Of a stretch of DNA of 40,463 bases, positions 1-9,865 are shown piece by piece. Numbering within the stretch: the stretch's first letter is position 1; every line of letters starts with the position of its first letter. Under the pieces are notes generated by a model. It saw nothing but the letters and a program-made list of their open reading frames with translations, was not told the DNA's origin and searched no databases. The translations under genes and the position numbers were made by a program. Source of the DNA: Bacteroides sp. CAG:1076 (GTDB lineage Bacteria > Bacteroidota > Bacteroidia > Bacteroidales > Bacteroidaceae). The stretch covers positions 1 to 40,463 of the forward strand of contig HF993174.1 in assembly GCA_000436795.1 (NCBI GenBank), given 5' to 3'.

Positions 1-90
1 ACCCTTAATCGTGTATTGGATGATAGTTGCGGATTTTAGGTAAAAAATAACTATTTATTAATCATTAATTTTATTATTAACAGGCAAAAG

Positions 91-3021
91 ATGAAAAGAT
101 TTAGTCTTTGGTTACTCTTTTTTGCAGTGTTAGGCATCCAGTCGGCATTAGCCCAGATGTACAAAGTCAAGGGTAATGTGGTGTCGAAATCCGACAACGA
201 ACCGCTGATTGGTGTATCTATCTTGCAAAAAGGAACTACTAATGGGGTGGTTACCGACATCGATGGTAACTATGAGCTGCAGATTCAAGGTGGTGAAGCC
301 ACTTTGGTCTTCTCTTATATTGGACTGCAAACGCAGGAACTAAAAGTGAACTCGAGAACCGGCGTGCTGAACGTAGCAATGGAAGACGATTCGCACCTGA
401 TGGACGACGTGGTTGTCGTGGCGTATGGTGTCCGTAAAAAAGGAACAATCGCCGGTTCCGTATCTACCGTGAAAAATGACAAGTTGGAAAACGTGCCTGC
501 TCCGAGTTTCGACCAGGCATTGCAGGGACAGACTACCGGTCTGTCGGTCATCTCTAACTCAGGTGAACCCAGCAAGGCTGCCACTTTCCAGATTCGTGGT
601 ACCAACTCTATCAACTCGGGTACTTCACCGCTTTTTATTCTTGACGGTGTACCTATCTCCAGCTCAGACTTCAATACAATCAGTCCGAGTGACATCGAAT
701 CTATTTCTGTCTTGAAAGATGCATCTTCTACCTCTATTTATGGTGCACGTGCTGCCAACGGTGTGGTTGTAATCACTACCAAGCGCGGTCTTGCGATGGA
801 TAAAGCTAAGGTGACCTTCCGTGCACAATACGGTTTCTCGCAACTGGCTCAGAACAACTGGAATATGATGAATACAGCCGAACGTATCCAGTACGAAAAA
901 GAAATCGGAATTGATACAGGCAAGGACTACGACGTTCTGTCGCGTACCGACGTCAACTGGCTGGACATGGTGTTTAACGACCGTGCACCGCTGCAAAACT
1001 ATGAAATATCAGTAAACCGTGCTACCGACCGTCTGAACTATTTCGTTTCGGGAGGTTTCTACGACCAGGATGGTATCGCACAAAGCTCTACCTTCCGCCG
1101 TTATAACATGCGTGCCAATGCCGAAGTAAAGGCAAGCAACTGGCTGAAAGTGGGTACCAACTCGATGGTAGCCTACGAAGAAATAGAACAGGCCGACGAT
1201 GGTTCGTATGCTTTGTACACTCCGATTTCGGCTTGCCGCTTTATGCTTCCGTACTGGAATCCGTACAACGAAGACGGCTCACTGGCTTCGGAAAACGACG
1301 GAACATGGACCGGAACAGGTTCAAACCCTATCGAATGGATGGCAAACAATCCGGTAACCAACAAGAAATATAAGGTGTTGTCGACCGTATTTGCCGAAAT
1401 TACTCCGATAAAGAACCTGACTATCCGTGCACAGTTCGGTGCTGACTTCTCGCATACGACCGCATTCATGCAATCGTTCCCGAGCTATATCATCAACAAC
1501 GAAAACGGTACGGCAGGACGTAATTCCTCGGATATGCTGAACCTGACAGAAACTACGACAGTGAACTACCGCTGGGAAATGAACAGCGACAATTCATTCA
1601 ACTTCTTGCTGGGACAGGAAGGTGTAGACTACCGCTCGGAAGGATTCCAGGTTATCACCAGCGGACAGTCGAATGACTTCCTGACAAACATCAGCTCGGG
1701 TACACGTGCTTCATCGTGGGCAGATTCTACAACCTCTTATTCGTATTTGTCTTTCTTCGGACGTGGCGAATATAACTACAAGGATCTGTATTACGCAGAC
1801 TTCTCTGTACGTGCCGATGCTTCTTCACGTTTCGGTACAGGAAACCGCTGGGCAGGATTCTGGTCACTGGGCTTCATGTGGAACCTGAAGAGTGAACCGC
1901 TAATGAAAGACATCGAATGGTTGAGCAGTGCACAGATTGCACTGAGTACAGGTACTTCGGGTAACTCTTCTATCCCCGACTACGATCACCTGGCACTGGT
2001 TTCAGGTAAAGCCAATTACGAAGATCAGGCCGGTATCTATCCGTCACAGAGCGGAAACGAGGATTTGAGCTGGGAAAAACTCTGGTCGAGCAACGTAGCT
2101 CTGCGCCTGGGATTCATCGACCGCATCAACCTCGATATCGAATTCTATAACAAGAAAACAACCAACATGCTGATGCTGGTACCCGACTCATATGCCCTGA
2201 CCGGCGAAGGAGAACACTGGGATAACATCGGTGCCATGCTGAACCGTGGTGTGGAATTCAACGTTAGTGCCGACGTGATCCGTACGAAAGACTTTGTATG
2301 GAGCGTAAACGCCAATGCATCGTACAACAAGAACAAGCTGCTGGAACTCTACAACGGAGTACAGGAATACGAAGTTTCTACTACTGCTACCAAGCTGGTT
2401 GTAGGACACTCTGTAAGTGAATTCTATATAAACCGCTATGCCGGAGTAAATCCTGCCAACGGTGACGCCCTGTGGTATACCAAGGACGGACAGATTACCA
2501 ACGAATACAACGAAGGCGACAAGGTGATGACCGGAAAGACTTTCGACGCTCCCTGGCAGGGCGGTTTCGGAACATCGCTGGCATGGAAGGGTTTCTCGCT
2601 CGCCGCTCAGTTCAGCTGGGTAGCCGACCGCTGGATGTTCAACAACGACCGCTACTTTGAAGAAAGCAACGGACTGTATGCCGCATACAACCAGTCTAAA
2701 CGTCTGCTGTACGACCGCTGGAAACAGCCGGGAGATATTACCGATATTCCCCGTCACGGTGTTACTCCTCAGTTTGACGACCGTTTCCTGGAGAATGCTT
2801 CTTTCCTGCGTCTGAAGAACGTTACGCTGGCTTACTCATTCCCGCAGCGACTGCTGAGCAAGACCAATTTCTTCAGTTCGGCAAGAATCTATTTGCAGGG
2901 ACAGAACTTACTGACGTTTACCGGATTTACAGGTCTTGACCCTGAATCTTCTTCAAACATATACCAGGCACAGTATCCTATGTCAAGACAGTTTACACTT
3001 GGTGTAGAGGTTTCATTTTAA
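91..3021 (+). CDS. SusC/RagA-family TonB-linked outer membrane transporter
   Basis: A 976-residue outer-membrane TonB-dependent transporter that would import a bound ligand into the periplasm using TonB energy. A signal peptide ends near residue 21 (SALAQ). A carboxypeptidase-regulatory-like beta domain covers about 24-100, followed by a TonB-box-like stretch (DVVVVAYG, about 106-113), a plug with the SusC signature FQIRGTNSINSG and LFILDGVPI, and a beta barrel ending in an aromatic residue (GVEVSF). There is no N-terminal STN domain, so direct signalling to an anti-sigma factor is unlikely. It heads a nine-gene operon with SusD 18 bases downstream. The linked protease and LRR lipoproteins suggest a peptide or protein ligand, as for RagA, rather than a glycan; that part is inference. 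The family call is secure, the substrate is not. Confidence 0.95.
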   Translation: MKRFSLWLLFFAVLGIQSALAQMYKVKGNVVSKSDNEPLIGVSILQKGTTNGVVTDIDGNYELQIQGGEATLVFSYIGLQTQELKVNSRTGVLNVAMEDDSHLMDDVVVVAYGVRKKGTIAGSVSTVKNDKLENVPAPSFDQALQGQTTGLSVISNSGEPSKAATFQIRGTNSINSGTSPLFILDGVPISSSDFNTISPSDIESISVLKDASSTSIYGARAANGVVVITTKRGLAMDKAKVTFRAQYGFSQLAQNNWNMMNTAERIQYEKEIGIDTGKDYDVLSRTDVNWLDMVFNDRAPLQNYEISVNRATDRLNYFVSGGFYDQDGIAQSSTFRRYNMRANAEVKASNWLKVGTNSMVAYEEIEQADDGSYALYTPISACRFMLPYWNPYNEDGSLASENDGTWTGTGSNPIEWMANNPVTNKKYKVLSTVFAEITPIKNLTIRAQFGADFSHTTAFMQSFPSYIINNENGTAGRNSSDMLNLTETTTVNYRWEMNSDNSFNFLLGQEGVDYRSEGFQVITSGQSNDFLTNISSGTRASSWADSTTSYSYLSFFGRGEYNYKDLYYADFSVRADASSRFGTGNRWAGFWSLGFMWNLKSEPLMKDIEWLSSAQIALSTGTSGNSSIPDYDHLALVSGKANYEDQAGIYPSQSGNEDLSWEKLWSSNVALRLGFIDRINLDIEFYNKKTTNMLMLVPDSYALTGEGEHWDNIGAMLNRGVEFNVSADVIRTKDFVWSVNANASYNKNKLLELYNGVQEYEVSTTATKLVVGHSVSEFYINRYAGVNPANGDALWYTKDGQITNEYNEGDKVMTGKTFDAPWQGGFGTSLAWKGFSLAAQFSWVADRWMFNNDRYFEESNGLYAAYNQSKRLLYDRWKQPGDITDIPRHGVTPQFDDRFLENASFLRLKNVTLAYSFPQRLLSKTNFFSSARIYLQGQNLLTFTGFTGLDPESSSNIYQAQYPMSRQFTLGVEVSF

Positions 3022-3039
3022 TTAATATAGAAAAGAAAA

Positions 3040-4578
3040 ATGATTAAAAAAATAAAGAAATATTTCATATTGTCCGCTGTAGCCCTGCTTGCTACTTCCT
3101 GTCTCGACAAGTATCCGGAAGATTCTATCCTGCAAGACGAGGCTATCAATACAGTAAGTGATGCTAATCTGGCTGTAATCGGTATATATGATGCATTCAA
3201 GAGTTCTTATCTGTACTCCGGATACCTGACTCTGCTGCCCGATTTGCAGGCCGATTTCGTTTATGGCGTAAACGGAAATTCGAATGTCTATGGAAATATC
3301 TGGCGCTGGAAAGACATCCATCCTACCAACGAACAGGTGGAAGCTGTATACGGTGCGCTGTACGGTGTCATTAACCGCTGTAACTTTCTGCTCGACAACG
3401 TAGAGAAAGTAAAGCAGTCAATCAAGACCGACGAGGATTACGACCGTCTGGACCAGTACTGCGGAGAAGCTTATTTCGCACGTGCACTGGCATACTCGGA
3501 ACTGGTTAAAATGTACTGCAAACCTTACGAAAGCGATGAGGATGCTGCCAACGAGCTGGGTGTGGTAATTACCGAACACTACAAAGGAAACGAACCTATC
3601 GTACGTGCCAGCCTGAAAGATTCGTATAAGTTCATTCTGGACGATCTGGACAGAGCAGCCGATCTCCTGAAACTGGAAGACGACTACAACTCGGCTACCG
3701 ACGGAGCATTGTACGACTCTCCTTACTTTAATGAATATACCGTACACGCGCTGCGCGCACGTATATCACTGTACATGAAGCGCTGGGATGATGCCATCAA
3801 ATACGCATCGAAAGTTATCGGCGGAAACGGAGAACCACAATATTATGCATTGTCAAGTTGTAATCAGGAAATCTCTTCGGGCGTAAGCTACTACAAATAC
3901 ATGTGGACTAACGACCACTCTACAGAAATCATCTGGAAAGTAGGATTCACCATCAACTCATACGGTGGCGCACTGGGTACCATCTTTGCCAATTACAACT
4001 ATCAGACTCTGAAGCCTGACTATGTACCGGCTTTGTGGGTACTGAACCTGTACGACGCAAACGACCTGCGTGCTACTACATTCTTCCAGTCGTTTACTAC
4101 CGGTTACGACCATGCGCTGACTTGGCCGCTGCTGATCAAGTACTTCGGAAATGAAGAATTCATGAATGCAAACATTCTGCATGTCAGTATGCCTAAAGTA
4201 TTCCGTCTGTCGGAACAGTACCTTATCCGTGCCGAAGCATACGCACAGAAAGGCGACTACTCAAAGGCGGGAAGCGACATCACTACCCTGCGTATGGCAC
4301 GCTACTCTTCTTACGGAGGTTCTACAGCTCTGTCGAAAGACAACGCCATGGATGTCATCGAACAAGAGCGTGTAAAAGAACTGTACATGGAAGGTTTCCG
4401 CCTGAACGACCTGAAACGTTGGCATAAAGGCTTCCAGCGCACTCCTCAGGATCAGTCGTTGAGCAACGGCAGCAGCCTGAAGGTAGAAAAAGACGATCCG
4501 CTCTTCGTATGGCCTATTCCTCAGCATGAGATAGAGGCACCGGGAGCTGACATCGCACCTAATGAAAGTAATAAATAA
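3040..4578 (+). CDS. SusD/RagB-family nutrient-binding lipoprotein
   Basis: A 512-residue surface lipoprotein that forms the lid over the preceding SusC barrel and captures the ligand. The signal peptide ends in a lipobox (LLATSC, Cys21). The N-terminal pattern (SILQDEAINTVSDANLAVIGIYDAF) and the TPR-like helices (YCGEAYFARALAYSELVKMY) are typical SusD, as is the C-terminal block with RAEAYAQKGDYSKAGSDI and ERVKELYMEGFRLNDLKRW. Length is normal for the family. It starts 18 bases after susC and is followed 17 bases later by a third lipoprotein gene. Its ligand cannot be read from the sequence; the RagB comparison (oligopeptides) rests only on the operon neighbours. Confidence 0.94.
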   Translation: MIKKIKKYFILSAVALLATSCLDKYPEDSILQDEAINTVSDANLAVIGIYDAFKSSYLYSGYLTLLPDLQADFVYGVNGNSNVYGNIWRWKDIHPTNEQVEAVYGALYGVINRCNFLLDNVEKVKQSIKTDEDYDRLDQYCGEAYFARALAYSELVKMYCKPYESDEDAANELGVVITEHYKGNEPIVRASLKDSYKFILDDLDRAADLLKLEDDYNSATDGALYDSPYFNEYTVHALRARISLYMKRWDDAIKYASKVIGGNGEPQYYALSSCNQEISSGVSYYKYMWTNDHSTEIIWKVGFTINSYGGALGTIFANYNYQTLKPDYVPALWVLNLYDANDLRATTFFQSFTTGYDHALTWPLLIKYFGNEEFMNANILHVSMPKVFRLSEQYLIRAEAYAQKGDYSKAGSDITTLRMARYSSYGGSTALSKDNAMDVIEQERVKELYMEGFRLNDLKRWHKGFQRTPQDQSLSNGSSLKVEKDDPLFVWPIPQHEIEAPGADIAPNESNK

Positions 4579-4595
4579 GTTAAAAACATACGATA

Positions 4596-5480
4596 ATGAA
4601 AAAACTGTTTATAGGTTGTATCGCAGTTATTGCTGTTTTGATGGGGCTTGCCGGATGTGATTCGGAAAGAACTACTTATGAAGGTCCCAATTATCTTATG
4701 TTTTCCGATACGCTTTACCGCTATGCCGTACAGGAAACCGGAGAGGTATTCAATGTACCGGTTTCTGCCACTGTACCTGTCGACTACGACCGTACATTTG
4801 CCGTAGAAGTGGTAGACAGCATCAGCGATGCAGTGGAAGGAAAGCATTACAAACTGTTGTCGAACACTGTTACTATCAAGGCTGGTGAATGTGCAGCCAA
4901 TGTACAGGTTCAGGGAATTTATGATAACATTGGAATCAATGATTATCTCACCGTAGGACTCCGTCTGATTATCCCGAAGGAAGAGCAGTGGAGCTTATAT
5001 GGCATCGACTCGAAGGTTGTTTTGCAGAAAGCATGTCCATTCGACATCAATTCGTTTACCGGATATTGCAAGGTTACTTCTACATTCTTTAATGACTACA
5101 TGCAGAACGTAACAATGCGTCTTATCAAGACCGAAGTCAACCCGGAAAAGGAAAACTCGGTAATACTGCACGACTTGTATTACAAGGGTTACGACATCGT
5201 TCTGGATTTCGACCGCAAGAATCTGCTTGAGCCACTGGTTAACATGGAAGAACAAGTCTGCGGAAATACCAGCGAAGCATTCGGAACCATCTATGGCGAC
5301 GGTAACTTGCTGATGTATCAGCCCACCATGTATACTTCTTACTATAGCTCATGCGAGAATTTCGTTCTCCAGTATGTTACGATTTATGTAGACGGTGTAG
5401 GAACCGTAGGTACTTATGTCAACATTCTGGAATGGATAAGCGACGCTGAAGCCGAGAAGTTAAAAGAACAAGGTTATTAA
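4596..5480 (+). CDS. SusE/F-position lipoprotein, DUF4843/DUF4984-like
   Basis: A 294-residue lipoprotein (lipobox GLAGC, Cys21, then Asp-Ser-Glu) in the position after SusD where SusE-like surface-binding proteins usually lie. The first half (about 30-145) reads as a beta-sandwich with the pattern NYLMFSDTLYRY, then VEGKHYKLL and VTIKAGE, which I associate with the Bacteroidetes DUF4843-type lipoproteins. From about residue 150 a second domain starts at FDINSFTGYCKVTSTFF and resembles DUF4984. No catalytic motif is visible. It probably helps capture ligand at the cell surface with the SusCD pair. The exact Pfam family is a recollection and should be treated as tentative; the lipoprotein and operon-position statements are seen directly. 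Confidence 0.75.
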   Translation: MKKLFIGCIAVIAVLMGLAGCDSERTTYEGPNYLMFSDTLYRYAVQETGEVFNVPVSATVPVDYDRTFAVEVVDSISDAVEGKHYKLLSNTVTIKAGECAANVQVQGIYDNIGINDYLTVGLRLIIPKEEQWSLYGIDSKVVLQKACPFDINSFTGYCKVTSTFFNDYMQNVTMRLIKTEVNPEKENSVILHDLYYKGYDIVLDFDRKNLLEPLVNMEEQVCGNTSEAFGTIYGDGNLLMYQPTMYTSYYSSCENFVLQYVTIYVDGVGTVGTYVNILEWISDAEAEKLKEQGY

Positions 5481-5497
5481 TTTAAAGGTAATTAATA

Positions 5498-7129
5498 ATG
5501 AAAACATTTTATACGAAATCAACGAACCTGTTTATGGTGCTTGCCATGATTCTGGGGATTGCATTTACAGGATGTAGCGACGACTCTGACACTCCGTCTG
5601 TAACTCCGGAATTTCCAGCCCTGACAGAAATAACTTGCAACGCCGGAGAAACGAAGGAACTGTCTTTCGAAGCCAATGCAGACTGGACCTTGACAAGTAA
5701 CAAAGGATGGTGTCAGTTTGAGAACGACGGAATTCCGGCAACTGTTACTTATGGTAAAGCAGGTGAACAAAACATACAGATTATTATTTCTCCTTTCCAG
5801 GAAACCGGTGATGTAGCCGAGATATCACTTAAGATAGGAGAACAGTCACAGGTGATCTGCAAAATATCCTGCAACGAAAAAGTATATGCCGACCTGGTTA
5901 TTAAGGATGAAGAAGGAAATATATACGATGCTGAACATCCATTGGTTATCAAAGGTAGCGGATTGACAGACAATGCCTATGATATCGTGTATACCACCAT
6001 CACTGTAGAGTCGGAACAGCCGGTCGGATTTGCTGAAAAGCCTAACTGGCTTAAAGCTCTGACTACTGAAGAAACTCCGGGAGTTTTCCAGCTTACATTC
6101 GACAAGACATCGGGCCTTTCACCGATTTACTCTTTCAATAAAGCTGAAGACAAGATTGTTATAGCTACGGAAGACATGTCGAAGAAAGTAGAAATACCTG
6201 TTTCTTACGAAGGGCTGAAGGAAACGGTCATTTCTTACGTTGAAACAGACTTGTCTTTCAGCAAGAGCCACATGACACTGGATTATAACTCTACTTACTT
6301 CTCTATAGCAAACGCCATGACTGGAGAGGAAACTACTTACTCACTACCGCTTACACTGACAGTAGACCAGGTAAGAAACGATGAATTTGGCTACATCATC
6401 GGTAGTGTAGAAAGAAAAGAGTTATACCCTAACAATTATGTATACACCTATAACTTCGATGCTACCGGCATGGAAAGCTGGGTTAAGGTAAACATCAACG
6501 GCAAAAAGGTTTCACTGGATGTCGATAAGCTGACAGGTGATACAGAAAGAGGAGCTATTGTTCTGCTGTTCTCTAAGGACTTCTGCGAAAAGTATAAAGG
6601 AAGATACAACGAGATACTGCTCGACTCGGAAGGATACTTCGATTCTTATACTTACCAGAAAAATATTATGGTAAGCTTCACTCAGGAACCTGAGAAGAAA
6701 GTGACGAACCTGCAAATCAAAGGATACGTAAAGAATAGCTCCGGCGAACTGGTTCCGTTTACAAGTGTACCCGACGGTGCAGCTATGCTGAGTGATCCGA
6801 ACACACCGTACTTCCCATACGAAGATAAGACGACTCCTAACTTCTGGTATGTAGTATTATCCGACAAGTCGCTTATGGAAAACGGAAACAAGATCTACTT
6901 AGAAATAGTTGGCGAAATCCCTGAAGGATATATGGTAGGAGTAATGAACAATTGGGCTTGGACAAATACCAAGACAACTACCGAAACAATCGACGGTAAG
7001 ACTTATATCGTTATATCTGGTGCTCCTACTCAAGACCAGATTAACAAACAACCTATTATGACTGTGGGTGTAGCTAACTTCGATATGATGGACTTTTTAA
7101 TTGAATGTGGAATACAAGTTTGGTTATAA
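5498..7129 (+). CDS. BACON-domain surface lipoprotein
   Basis: A 543-residue lipoprotein (IAFTGC, Cys26) with an acidic SDDSD stretch right after the Cys, which fits the Bacteroidetes signal for export to the cell surface. Residues about 40-125 form a BACON-like beta domain: an EANADWTLTSNKGW core, a glycine-rich stretch, then a closing strand at GEQSQVICKISC. The rest is beta-rich with no enzyme motif and I do not recognise it. BACON domains are usually carbohydrate- or mucin-related adhesion or spacer modules, but here the context is proteolytic. Its stop overlaps the next gene's start by one base (TAATG), so the two are probably translationally coupled. Length and composition resemble the neighbouring genes and nothing looks broken. 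Confidence 0.82.
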   Translation: MKTFYTKSTNLFMVLAMILGIAFTGCSDDSDTPSVTPEFPALTEITCNAGETKELSFEANADWTLTSNKGWCQFENDGIPATVTYGKAGEQNIQIIISPFQETGDVAEISLKIGEQSQVICKISCNEKVYADLVIKDEEGNIYDAEHPLVIKGSGLTDNAYDIVYTTITVESEQPVGFAEKPNWLKALTTEETPGVFQLTFDKTSGLSPIYSFNKAEDKIVIATEDMSKKVEIPVSYEGLKETVISYVETDLSFSKSHMTLDYNSTYFSIANAMTGEETTYSLPLTLTVDQVRNDEFGYIIGSVERKELYPNNYVYTYNFDATGMESWVKVNINGKKVSLDVDKLTGDTERGAIVLLFSKDFCEKYKGRYNEILLDSEGYFDSYTYQKNIMVSFTQEPEKKVTNLQIKGYVKNSSGELVPFTSVPDGAAMLSDPNTPYFPYEDKTTPNFWYVVLSDKSLMENGNKIYLEIVGEIPEGYMVGVMNNWAWTNTKTTTETIDGKTYIVISGAPTQDQINKQPIMTVGVANFDMMDFLIECGIQVWL

Positions 7130-9837
7130 TGAATAAACTACGATTTAATATAGTAAAACTATTATTTGTATCACTCATAGCCATGTTTTCGGGCATGGCT
7201 ATGAGCGGATGCTCTGACGATGAAGAAGTGAGCCAGAGCCAATACGGCTACGTTCAGTTCAAGCTTTACAAGGAAGCATCTTACAATGAAGAAGGTGCAG
7301 CACAAAGTGCTGCCTCTCGTGCCTCGATAGACAAACTGAGCGAAGCACAGAAAATAGAAGTGGAAATGCGATACAATGGTATCAGCATTACACAGACACT
7401 GGTACTGAACGCATACAACGACGAAAATGCGGAATACGGTTTGCGCAGTGACAAACTACAGTTACTCGTCGGCGACTACAGAGTGATCGGATATAAGATC
7501 TATAATAAAATGGATGAAGTCATCGACGGAGTTTCGGCCGACCCTGACGAAATGTTTACAGTCGTTCCTTCCGGACTGACGGTAAAAGACCTCACCATAG
7601 ACTCACAGGCCAGAGGTTCTGTCAAGTTCAAACTGGAAAAGCAGTTGCCTGATGTAAATACACAGTCACGTGCAAGCGACAACGAAGGTTACCTGTTCAG
7701 CAACATTCAGCTGGCTACCATTCAGGTACAGAACACTTTCACTCAGATGACTTATATATTCGAGAAACTGAACGCAAGATACGAAGAGGAATACGAACTG
7801 AATGACCCGGACAGCGAAAACAATAAGTACAAAGACCACGGAGTAGCTTATTGTGACTCTGCTGTATGGTTGCCTGCAGGTGACTATAAGGTCATATCGT
7901 ACACGGTATACTCTAAATCGGGTGTAACAGAAACCGAACTCGAAACTCAAGCAGTAAGCGGTGAAACATTTACTGTAAAAGACAATGAGCTGACTGAATA
8001 TGCCATTGTTCCTGTACTGGTATCGAAAACTGCCGAAAACATCAAAGACTATCTGGCTCTGAAAGAGATATGGGACAAGATGGGCGGAAAGAACTGGAGC
8101 TATTATGGTGCAACTTATCCGCAAGGTACAAACTGGAACTTCAACAAGGATATCGACATGTGGGGTGACCAGCCGGGAGTAACACTCGACGGTAACGGAC
8201 GTATTACTTCGCTGACTTTGGCTGGATTCGGTGCTTCGGGCGAACTGCCGGATGCTATCGGTCAGCTGACAGAGTTGCGCATTCTTGCCTTGGGCTCACA
8301 CGATGAAACTTATGGTGGTATGTTGTTCGGTCCTAACGGAATACAGCCCAACATGAGTGATGACAAGCGCAACGAAATGCGTATGGAATACAAGCAACAT
8401 TTCCTCGACAGAGATGTACGTGCAAACATGTCGGATATGTTGCAGTGGACTATCAACAACTATTCTTCTCCGAATAACAAGATTAAAAAATACAGCAGCA
8501 TTTCGAAGAAGGATACTCAGATTGGAGTTGTAACCAACAAGATTACAGGTGTTTCGAAGGCCGTTATGCGCCTGAAGAATTTGCAGCAGTTCTATCTGGC
8601 CAACTCTCCTATCACCTACGATAAGATTTGTACAAACTGGACTGACCCGAATTCTGACTATGCACAACAATATGCAAAGGAAAACCTGAGCTGGTCAAAC
8701 ATGACTAACCTTACAGACGTAGAAATATACAACTGTATAAACTTAACTCGTGTGCCACTCGACATGGTAGGTAACCTTCCCGAGCTGCAGCTGCTAAACA
8801 TTGCCTGCAACCAGAATATTACCGGAGAACAGTTGAGAGCAGACTGGTCTAAACTGTGCGATATGCCTGCCGGACCAAGACTTCAGATTCTCTACATGGG
8901 ATACAATAACCTGGAAGAGTTCCCTGATGATGCCCAGTTGCATAAGATGGTTAAGTTTAAAATGCTTGACTGTACAACAAACAAGATACATACCCTGCAC
9001 TCATTCGGAACAGATATCAAATTGTCTACCCTGTATCTGGATAACAACAAGATTACATCTATTCCAGACAACTTCTGTGCATTCACCAACGAGGTAGAAA
9101 CATTAGGTTTCTCTTATAACGAACTGACAGAAGTACCTAACATCTTCAATGCGAAGTCTATCTATATCATGAACAGTGTAGATTTCTCGCACAACAAGAT
9201 TACCGGATTTGCAGGAGGAGATGATAACTTCAAGGGTATCAACGCATATACGGTTTCGTTGGCATACAACAAGCTGAAAAACTTCCCGAAAGCATTGTTC
9301 AAGTCTGGCTCTCCTATCAAGACTCTGGACTTGTCTGCCAACGAGCTGACAGAAGTGAAAGAAGGTGAAATGCAAGGTTCTAATGCTTATCTGCTCGAAA
9401 CTATCGACTTGCGTTTTAACAAGCTGACCAAGCTGTGCGATGACTTCAGAGCAACAAACATTCCTTACCTGACCGGTATCGACTTGAGTTACAACTCATT
9501 CTCAGAAGTTCCGCCTCAGCCATTGAACTGTAGTGAACTGAAAGCCTTTGCCATCCGTTATCAGAGAGACGAAAAAGGAAACCGCACACTGCGCGACTGG
9601 CCTGTAGGTATCACTCAGTGTCCGAGTCTGATACAGTTGCAAATCGGTTCAAACGATATTCGTAAAGTGGACGAAACCATAACTCCGTATATTTGGATTC
9701 TTGATATCAAGGATAATCCGAATATATCAATAGACTTGTCGGGAGTATGTTCGGCTATCCAGGCTGGTATGTATCTCTTGTTCTACGACAAGACTCAGGA
9801 TATCCGTGGATGTGACATTTTAGGAATAGAACGATAA
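7129..9837 (+). CDS. Large leucine-rich-repeat lipoprotein with duplicated N-terminal beta domain
   Basis: A 902-residue surface lipoprotein. I chose the ATG at 7129, which overlaps the upstream stop (TAATG) and gives a clean signal peptide with lipobox MSGC (Cys28) followed by SDDEE; an upstream ATG at 7105 would bury the signal. Two related beta domains follow: one starts at YGYVQFKLYKEAS (about 36) and the other at RGSVKFKLEKQLP (about 165), each ending in a DYRVIGYKIY or DYKVISYTVY type strand. They recall DUF4458, a tentative match. From about 305 an LRR cap (ALKEIWDKMGGKNW) leads into LRRs to the end, with units such as LSTLYLDNNKITSIPDNF and LLETIDLRFNKLTKL. The LRR half is probably a protein-binding surface presenting substrate to the linked protease. 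Confidence 0.88.
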   Translation: MNKLRFNIVKLLFVSLIAMFSGMAMSGCSDDEEVSQSQYGYVQFKLYKEASYNEEGAAQSAASRASIDKLSEAQKIEVEMRYNGISITQTLVLNAYNDENAEYGLRSDKLQLLVGDYRVIGYKIYNKMDEVIDGVSADPDEMFTVVPSGLTVKDLTIDSQARGSVKFKLEKQLPDVNTQSRASDNEGYLFSNIQLATIQVQNTFTQMTYIFEKLNARYEEEYELNDPDSENNKYKDHGVAYCDSAVWLPAGDYKVISYTVYSKSGVTETELETQAVSGETFTVKDNELTEYAIVPVLVSKTAENIKDYLALKEIWDKMGGKNWSYYGATYPQGTNWNFNKDIDMWGDQPGVTLDGNGRITSLTLAGFGASGELPDAIGQLTELRILALGSHDETYGGMLFGPNGIQPNMSDDKRNEMRMEYKQHFLDRDVRANMSDMLQWTINNYSSPNNKIKKYSSISKKDTQIGVVTNKITGVSKAVMRLKNLQQFYLANSPITYDKICTNWTDPNSDYAQQYAKENLSWSNMTNLTDVEIYNCINLTRVPLDMVGNLPELQLLNIACNQNITGEQLRADWSKLCDMPAGPRLQILYMGYNNLEEFPDDAQLHKMVKFKMLDCTTNKIHTLHSFGTDIKLSTLYLDNNKITSIPDNFCAFTNEVETLGFSYNELTEVPNIFNAKSIYIMNSVDFSHNKITGFAGGDDNFKGINAYTVSLAYNKLKNFPKALFKSGSPIKTLDLSANELTEVKEGEMQGSNAYLLETIDLRFNKLTKLCDDFRATNIPYLTGIDLSYNSFSEVPPQPLNCSELKAFAIRYQRDEKGNRTLRDWPVGITQCPSLIQLQIGSNDIRKVDETITPYIWILDIKDNPNISIDLSGVCSAIQAGMYLLFYDKTQDIRGCDILGIER

Positions 9838-9865
9838 TTAAAGAATAAAGGAAATATAACTGATT

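Noticed and set aside
1..90. Possible promoter before the first susC
   Set aside because: No TAnnTTTG element or -33 box is seen in these 90 bases; the operon promoter probably lies before the window.
2188..2757. 189-codon - strand open frame
   Set aside because: It is antisense to the susC barrel; composition is that expected of a shadow frame.
7105..7128. Upstream ATG for the large LRR lipoprotein
   Set aside because: It would add eight residues before the signal peptide and overlap the preceding gene by 25 bases; the TAATG start at 7129 gives a proper lipoprotein signal.
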